A stretch of 64,000 bases of DNA. It comes from Hemerocallis citrina (taxonomy: Eukaryota > Streptophyta > Magnoliopsida > Asparagales > Asphodelaceae). Below the pieces are notes generated by a model. That model did not search any database and had not been told where the DNA came from. It worked only from the letters and a program-made list of their open reading frames with translations. The stretch covers positions 263,304,255 to 263,368,254 of the forward strand of contig CM030362.1 of assembly GCA_017893485.1 (NCBI GenBank), read 5' to 3'. Position 1 is the stretch's first letter. The number at the start of each line of letters is the position of its first letter. Below, in pieces: positions 58,791 through 64,000 of the stretch. The position numbers and the translations under genes are program-made.

Positions 58791-58847
58791 GGTGCAAACA
58801 AACCCGTTTGCAACTATGTATTTGCAACTAAGTATTGCATATATACA

Positions 58848-58848
<1 letters not shown>

Positions 58849-58907
<59 letters not shown>
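58849..58907 (+). repeat. (TTA)n microsatellite
   Basis: About 19 uninterrupted copies of ATT/TTA lie just outside the MULE right end. A poly-Ile frame across it is an artefact. Confidence 0.95.
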
Positions 58908-58989
58908 GAGCATGAAGTAAAAATTGATTGGAATTGCCATGCTTTAGTATAATCGAATTCTTGAATTTAATATTATAAAGTAAAAATTT

Positions 58990-59658
58990 TCTAATTTTCA
59001 ATTTTTGTTTTAATCACTGAATATGAGCATGAACGAATTTCTGATTATAAAATTTTATTTTTGTGAATCGGGACTTAAAATGTAAAGTCTGTGTTGTTCT
59101 GCCCTATAGGTTGCCTAACTTTGTACTGGGATTTGACCTAGTTCCCTGTAACCAAATTTAGATCTTTAGTTGTGTATGTTATAGCCATCTGAGTTTAGAA
59201 TCCAGAACATCTTTCGGTTTCGTAAACTAATTTATATTGATGTTTTAGTACTGTAATATCTAAATTTACAGAATATTGTTTGAGGTGTATCGTTTCAGTG
59301 AATAATTGAAATAACAGATTGTTGGTAGAATTAAGATATGAGATTAACCTTAGTGTTAATAAACATTTTTAGGGATCAGGTCATGATTTTTGTGAAATTT
59401 AATAATGATTTTTCAATAGAATTTTAAGTATGAGAACTTGACCCTATGTTGCTACCTGAACACATGACCTGCAAAGACCTGACTGGTAGGCATAGCTACT
59501 GAATTTAATTTATGCCAAGTGAATAGGCATTGGATTCGTAGGAAATTATAATTTCTAGAATCCCTGACGACATTAGTTTTACTTCCTTTTAGCAGCCGAA
59601 AAATCAGTTTTAATGCTGGCATGTGTTGCTGTCCAGATTTGTATTTTGTGTTCTTGAA

Positions 59659-59699
<41 letters not shown>

Positions 59700-59974
59700 G
59701 ATAATATAGCATGTTAATATAGCATGCATTTGCATCTATTGCTTGATACTTTCCTGATTACTGTCTTGATACTACTGTCATATGCACTGTTATTATTATA
59801 GTCATTGCTATTATTTTGGATGACGGAAGTCACATGGAACTATATTCCACGTAGATCTAAGTGCCACATGGAACTAAGTGTCATGAAAAACTAAGTGTCA
59901 CATGGAACTAAGTGCCTTGTAGAACTAAGTGCCACGTCTTACGAATCGACGGGGGCCACCTCTACAATCCGTAA
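58990..59974 (+). mobile_element. LTR-like fragment, plus orientation
   Basis: It is AT-rich with phrases typical of the B/F-type LTRs here (ctgtccagatttgtatttt) but is too diverged to align by eye with confidence. A degenerate 20-bp repeat (ccacatggaactaagtg type) lies at 59829-59937, followed by cgacgggggccacc. The same motifs appear on the other strand at 63780-63960. A (TA)n run is at 59671-59697. The fragment is cut at 59974 by an Athila-type LTR. Confidence 0.4.
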
Positions 59975-61474
59975 TGAGTGTAATTTTTACATGATTTTTA
60001 TTACTCTTTTTACGTATTAAAGTTGCAAGTTCTCATTTATTTCTTTAAATTTTATCTTATTTCAACTCATTTTTATTTATTTGTTTGTTCTTGAAGGAAT
60101 GAGATGGATAAGTACAAAAGGTGGGCGTTTTGGTAAAATCAATGAAGAAAACAAGGATAAAGAATTCAAAATTCAAATTGACTCTACGTGATTGGAATTG
60201 ATTATTGGATTAAATAGTTGAATGATTAGTTTAAATCTAAAAGATTAATTTTAATCTTTTAGGTTTTAACTAACTAATTATTTAAACTTAAACTTATCCG
60301 ATTAATTACCTCTCATTCTTCTTATAAAGGTAGCACCTAGAACTTGTACGGCTGTTTTGGATATAAAGATGGATGAACCTTAACTTTTGTTCTGAATCAA
60401 AGATGTCGGTCGTCGAGTATTCATTGAAACGAGTACTCATACGTTATGAACGGAATTCTGTAGCTCTAGGAAAGTTCATTTTACTGCAACTTTGCATAGA
60501 AATCCGAGAACATGATATTCGGGTCGTGAGTTTTAGGCCCAAGTTGACTGTAATTGTGTTTATCTTTTTAGGGTTTCTTTGGCTACTATATATAAATGCT
60601 GATATGAACTCTGGGGGGAATCATAAAATATCTTGGAGGCTATGAGAATTGGAGGAAACGCCTCATTACACAAGCGACATAGCATTCGTCAAGATCGTCT
60701 ACAATCCTTTCTTCTCTTCTACTTTTCACTATGCGATTCAATACAATGATTTTAGTTTCAAATTTACTATGAACTAAATTTATTTTCCTAGGGCTTCGAT
60801 GTAGCCTAGTTTTAAAAACACAATTCAAACTTCATGTTATTTTATTCTTCTACTTTCTATGGTTGTGTATTTAATTTTGGTTCTTAATGCGTACAATTGT
60901 CTAATCAATTATTGTTTGATTTATTGAATCATGGGAGATGTCGAGAGGTAACTTGTGATTTAGAATTATAGAATTAAATATCATTGATAGAGATAATTTA
61001 CCGTGATTAATGTGACTAAAAAAAATCCATAGAACTCAATGTATTTTCAAATAATTAAATTTGTATAGAGATATGATGAATTATTAGTTGGGGATATATT
61101 TGGTGTTATTCGAGAGAAGACATTGAATAATTATGAAATTTTGTCCTACAACTTGAAAAATTAGAGTTTTTAGTTTCATGGAGTTATGAATTGTGGAGGA
61201 TTAACTAGGTGAAATCAAAAACCCTAGATTTAGTTTTGCTATTAATAAACCATAAAATTTTAGAATTTGTTCTTTTTAATTAGTTTATTTTTCCTCTAGT
61301 TTTAGTTTAATTTAGTTATTGTTTTTATCAAATTTTTGTTTCTCAAAATAATAGTTAATCTGGTGAATTTTGGTACGTACTCAATAAAATAATTATTCCT
61401 TGTGGGTTTGACTCTCTTTTCTTTTAAACTATACTACTTGTTGCGATTTTGTGCACTTGCAAAATATTGCATCA
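59975..61474 (+). mobile_element. Athila/Tat-type LTR, with internal region following
   Basis: It begins TGAGTGTAATTTTTAC and ends ATATTGCATCA, directly before a primer site. It resembles the solo LTR at 2869-4647 over most of its length, with the same order of blocks and a similar end. It is the 5' LTR of an element whose internal region runs to about 62880. The 3' LTR is not found in the window. Confidence 0.75.
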
Positions 61475-61480
61475 AGTTTT

Positions 61481-61499
61481 TGATGCCGCTGTCGGGGAC
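61481..61499 (+). other. Primer binding site, Athila type
   Basis: TGATGCCGCTGTCGGGG differs at four positions, all transitions, from TGGCGCCGTTGCCGGGG, the complement of the plant tRNA-Asp 3' end used by Athila-type elements. It is seven bases after the LTR. Confidence 0.75.
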
Positions 61500-61639
61500 T
61501 AATTATTCTTTTATTGATATTGATAATAGCTAGATTGTTACTAATTTGGATTTTGTTTTGTTTAGAAATTTAGGTTTTGATTCTTTTTCTTTCTTTCTTT
61601 TTTTGGGTTATTTAATAACTATATTTCAAGACATAGAAG

Positions 61640-62880
61640 TGTATCACAATAGCGAACGAGAGTAATGGAGAAGAAAATAAGGCTTTGAGGGACTGTGCTA
61701 TGTCCTCGGTTAATGGAGAAACATCAAACATAAAGAGGCAGACCATACAAGCTAACAATTTTGATATTAAACTGACAATCATTCAATGGTTCAACAGACT
61801 ATTCAGTTTGTGGGACTGTCACATGAGGATCCTATTGTCACATTGCAAACTTTTTAGAAATTTGTGACACTTTCAAGCCCAATAGAGTATCAGATGATGC
61901 TATCCATTTGAGACTCTTTCCTTTTTCACTTAGAGATAATGTGAAGGCTTGGCTAAATTCTCTATCACCAGGTGTTATCACTAGTTGGGAGGGACTAGCA
62001 CAAAGATTCTGGCTAAGTATTTTCCGCCGACAAAGAGAGTAAAGCTCAGGAATGACATGACCACATTCACTCAATTTGAGGCTGAGTCTTTGTATGATGC
62101 GTGGGAGAGGTATAAAGATTTATGGAGAAAGTTTCCTTATCATGAAGTTCTGAAATCGCTGCAAATACGAACATTCTATAACGGTTTGGAAATTGCAAAT
62201 CGGTTTATGGCAGATGCAGCAGCTAGAGGAGTTGTTATAAGAAAAACTCATGAAGCGAATTATGAGCTTTTAGAGGAGATGTCGCCTAATAGTTACCAAT
62301 GGTCTTCAGAAAGGGTAATGCCGAGAAAAGCGGTTGGAAATTATTTGTGATCTATTATCACATTGATCAATTATTTTTGAGTTTGAACCTATTATCACAT
62401 TGACGACACAAATTGCTACTCTATCTAAACAACTAGGTAATATAAATGTTAATGTTATTCAAGATGATATTATTTGGGATCATTGTGCAGGAAATCACTC
62501 AAGTATTGATTGCCAAGTGGGAAATCCGTTTGCTCATCCAAATTCTGAACAAGCAAATTACATGTCCAACTTTTAAAAACAAAACAATCCTTATTCGAAC
62601 AGATATAATCCTAGATGGAGAAACCACCTCAATTTTCTTGGAACAACAATCAATAGGGCAATTTGACCAGCTCAAAGTTTTCCACAACAAGAAAAGAAGT
62701 TGACACTTGAGGAGATGTTCATGAAATACATGTGAAAGACAAACTTGGTGATCCAAAATAATGTGGCTTCAACCGCTGCTTCAACTCACAACCTTGGGCT
62801 CAGATTGGTCAGCTTTCAAATATTCTTTCAGAGAGGATAATAGAAACCTTGGCCAGTAACACTTGAAAGATCTCCTATAT
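61640..62880 (+). pseudogene. gag of an Athila/Tat-type element, decayed and truncated
   Basis: Pieces in three frames give QFVGLSHEDPIVTLQTF (about 61806), CDTFKPNRVSDDAIHLRLF and KAWLNSLSPGVITSWEGLAQ (about 61864-62003), then KYFPPTKRVKLRND, FEAESLYDAWERYKDLW and LQIRTFYNGLEIANRFMADA (62015-62220), a classic Athila/Tat capsid. A later part has a zinc-knuckle-like HCAGNHSSIDCQVGNPF (about 62478) and an NNPYSNRYNPRWRN stretch. Stops and frameshifts are frequent. No protease or polymerase follows. The sequence ends without recognisable homology near 62880. Confidence 0.82.
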
Positions 62881-63058
62881 GAATATTACATATTCTGGTT
62901 GACTGAGCCCAATTCTAATTGTTTTGTTTCAGAAGCAAAGATATCCACGGAGGCGGATCGTCCTATTCAGATATTCACGACCAAGAGGTACTCGATTCTC
63001 TTTCAGATATGCCCTGGTTGTGAATGATTGACTTTTTCAATCTTTCGACCTCGGTTCT

Positions 63059-64000
63059 TGTCATGCCTTGCTTGCCGTCATACGGAATCACAGGCACGAA
63101 ACTGAGGCCTAGCGAATGATATAAGTATACCAACTCATATCATTCCTAATCTGTACAATACTAGTAAGCTCAACAACACAGGTAACAACAAAAATCACGT
63201 GAACAAGAATGGAATAAATAACCAATATCTGAGATATAAGAACTTACAAAAAGTCCAAGAATACACAATACAATAACAGTTCATCAAGTTCTTTCAGTAT
63301 CCCATCATCTGTACCTATATAAACATTAACTCAGAAATGAAGGAGTACCCGATAGAGCAAGCTACGGGCCGCAAGTACAAGCAAAATGGAAACATGAACA
63401 AGGATACAATACGATCAAGTACAATACAAGGACACGTGTAAAATTGTAAACTGGAATTGAGAAACATGTAAACTGGACTTCAATGTATATTTAATCGATA
63501 ACAAGGATTCGTGTAACGAGGAGACATATCATGTAAACGGGAATTGTATATACTTGTAAAGAGGGATCATGTACTCAGTGTTGATATTAAGTCTATCAAT
63601 CTTTTATCAATCCTATCTAATGCATGCAATCATGTGTCTTATACCACAGGTTCGGGTGCATACAATCAAGTTACATTTAGACTTTAGTGGTGAATTCTAT
63701 AGTCATATACTCGGGAAATCATGTAAACAGGAATCATGTAGTCATGTGTTGGACTCTAGTGGTGACCCCTGTAGGCTCTAGAGGTGGCCCCCATCATCCC
63801 ACGACATGATACTTAATCCTTTGTGGCACTGAGTTCCATGTGACTTGTAAATATATAACATATAAAAATGAACGTGTAATCAGGTAATGGACTCTAGAGG
63901 TAGCCCCCGTCATCCCACGATGTGGCACTTCGTTCAATGTGGCACTTAGTTCCATATAACATATAACAGGAATCATTATTTTGGGAAACACGAACCCCCT
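63059..64000 (-). mobile_element. Partial LTR, minus orientation, runs off the window
   Basis: On the minus strand the end reads CATTCGCTAGGCC...GGCATGACA, matching the 3' end of LTR B (cattcgctgggttgag...gggcgtgaca), and further out GCGGCCCGTAGCTTG matches gcggcccgtaacttg. No PBS follows the LTR end, so it is a solo LTR or a truncated copy. The interval 62880-63058 shows nothing identifiable. Confidence 0.5.

Noticed and set aside
60373..60645. 90-residue frame with a hydrophobic segment
   Set aside because: It lies inside the Athila-type LTR, with no match to any element protein.
63059..63100. Start of a complete LTR element at the right edge
   Set aside because: No PBS or PPT adjoins the LTR end, so only a partial or solo LTR can be claimed.

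Overview
This is nuclear DNA of a flowering plant (no closer identity can be read from it). It is AT-rich and built almost entirely of transposable elements inserted into one another. I see no intact host gene, no intact tRNA or rRNA gene, and no bacterial or organellar signature. The plant origin rests on the protein families: long-LTR Ty3/gypsy chromoviruses (Tekay/Del-like), Athila-type gag, a RICESLEEPER-like hAT gene, a FAR1/FHY3-type transposase and a plant mobile domain (PMD) gene.

Region 1 (1-32876) is a nest four elements deep. The outermost layer is a minus-strand, gag-only LTR element with roughly 3.5-kb LTRs (1-1222 and 29349-32876). Its internal part holds gag and a ~145-bp tandem array but no pol. 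It was split inside that array by a plus-strand Tekay-like element 'B' (2111-27616, 5-bp duplication atgtc). B carries a solo Athila-type LTR in its 5' LTR (2869-4647, duplication tatct). In its integrase region it carries a PIF/Harbinger-like element (10327-23682, duplication TAA). The Harbinger is itself split by a complete but decayed Tekay-like element 'A' (10956-22921, duplication aattt) with PBS, an upstream ORF, gag, protease, RT, RNase H, integrase, chromodomain and PPT.

Region 2 (33250-38563) is a broken hAT (BED zinc finger plus transposase core) gene interrupted by solo LTR 'C' (34417-37385).

Region 3 (38564-58790) is a Mutator-like element (MULE) with terminal inverted repeats (TIRs) of about 1.1 kb. 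Just inside the left TIR, reading rightward, is a decayed PMD gene. Just inside the right TIR, reading leftward, is a decayed FAR1-type gene. Each has a 5' leader intron whose donor lies in the TIR. The left side is split by a young Tekay-like element 'F' (39807-50091, duplication atacg, LTRs about 99% identical by eye, gag missing). The FAR1 gene is split by solo LTR 'D' (54869-57427, duplication aaaag). LTRs C and D share an unusual array of paired GTCGAC palindromes.

Region 4 (58790-64000) holds a microsatellite, an LTR-like fragment, an Athila-type LTR with PBS and gag, and part of an opposite-strand LTR that runs off the window.

Functionally the window is a record of element-on-element insertion. 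All pol, gag and transposase genes are broken by stops or frameshifts, and where the ancestral codon is clear most stops look like C-to-T or G-to-A changes, as expected for methylated, silenced DNA. Element labels A-F are mine. All identities were judged by eye, without database searches.
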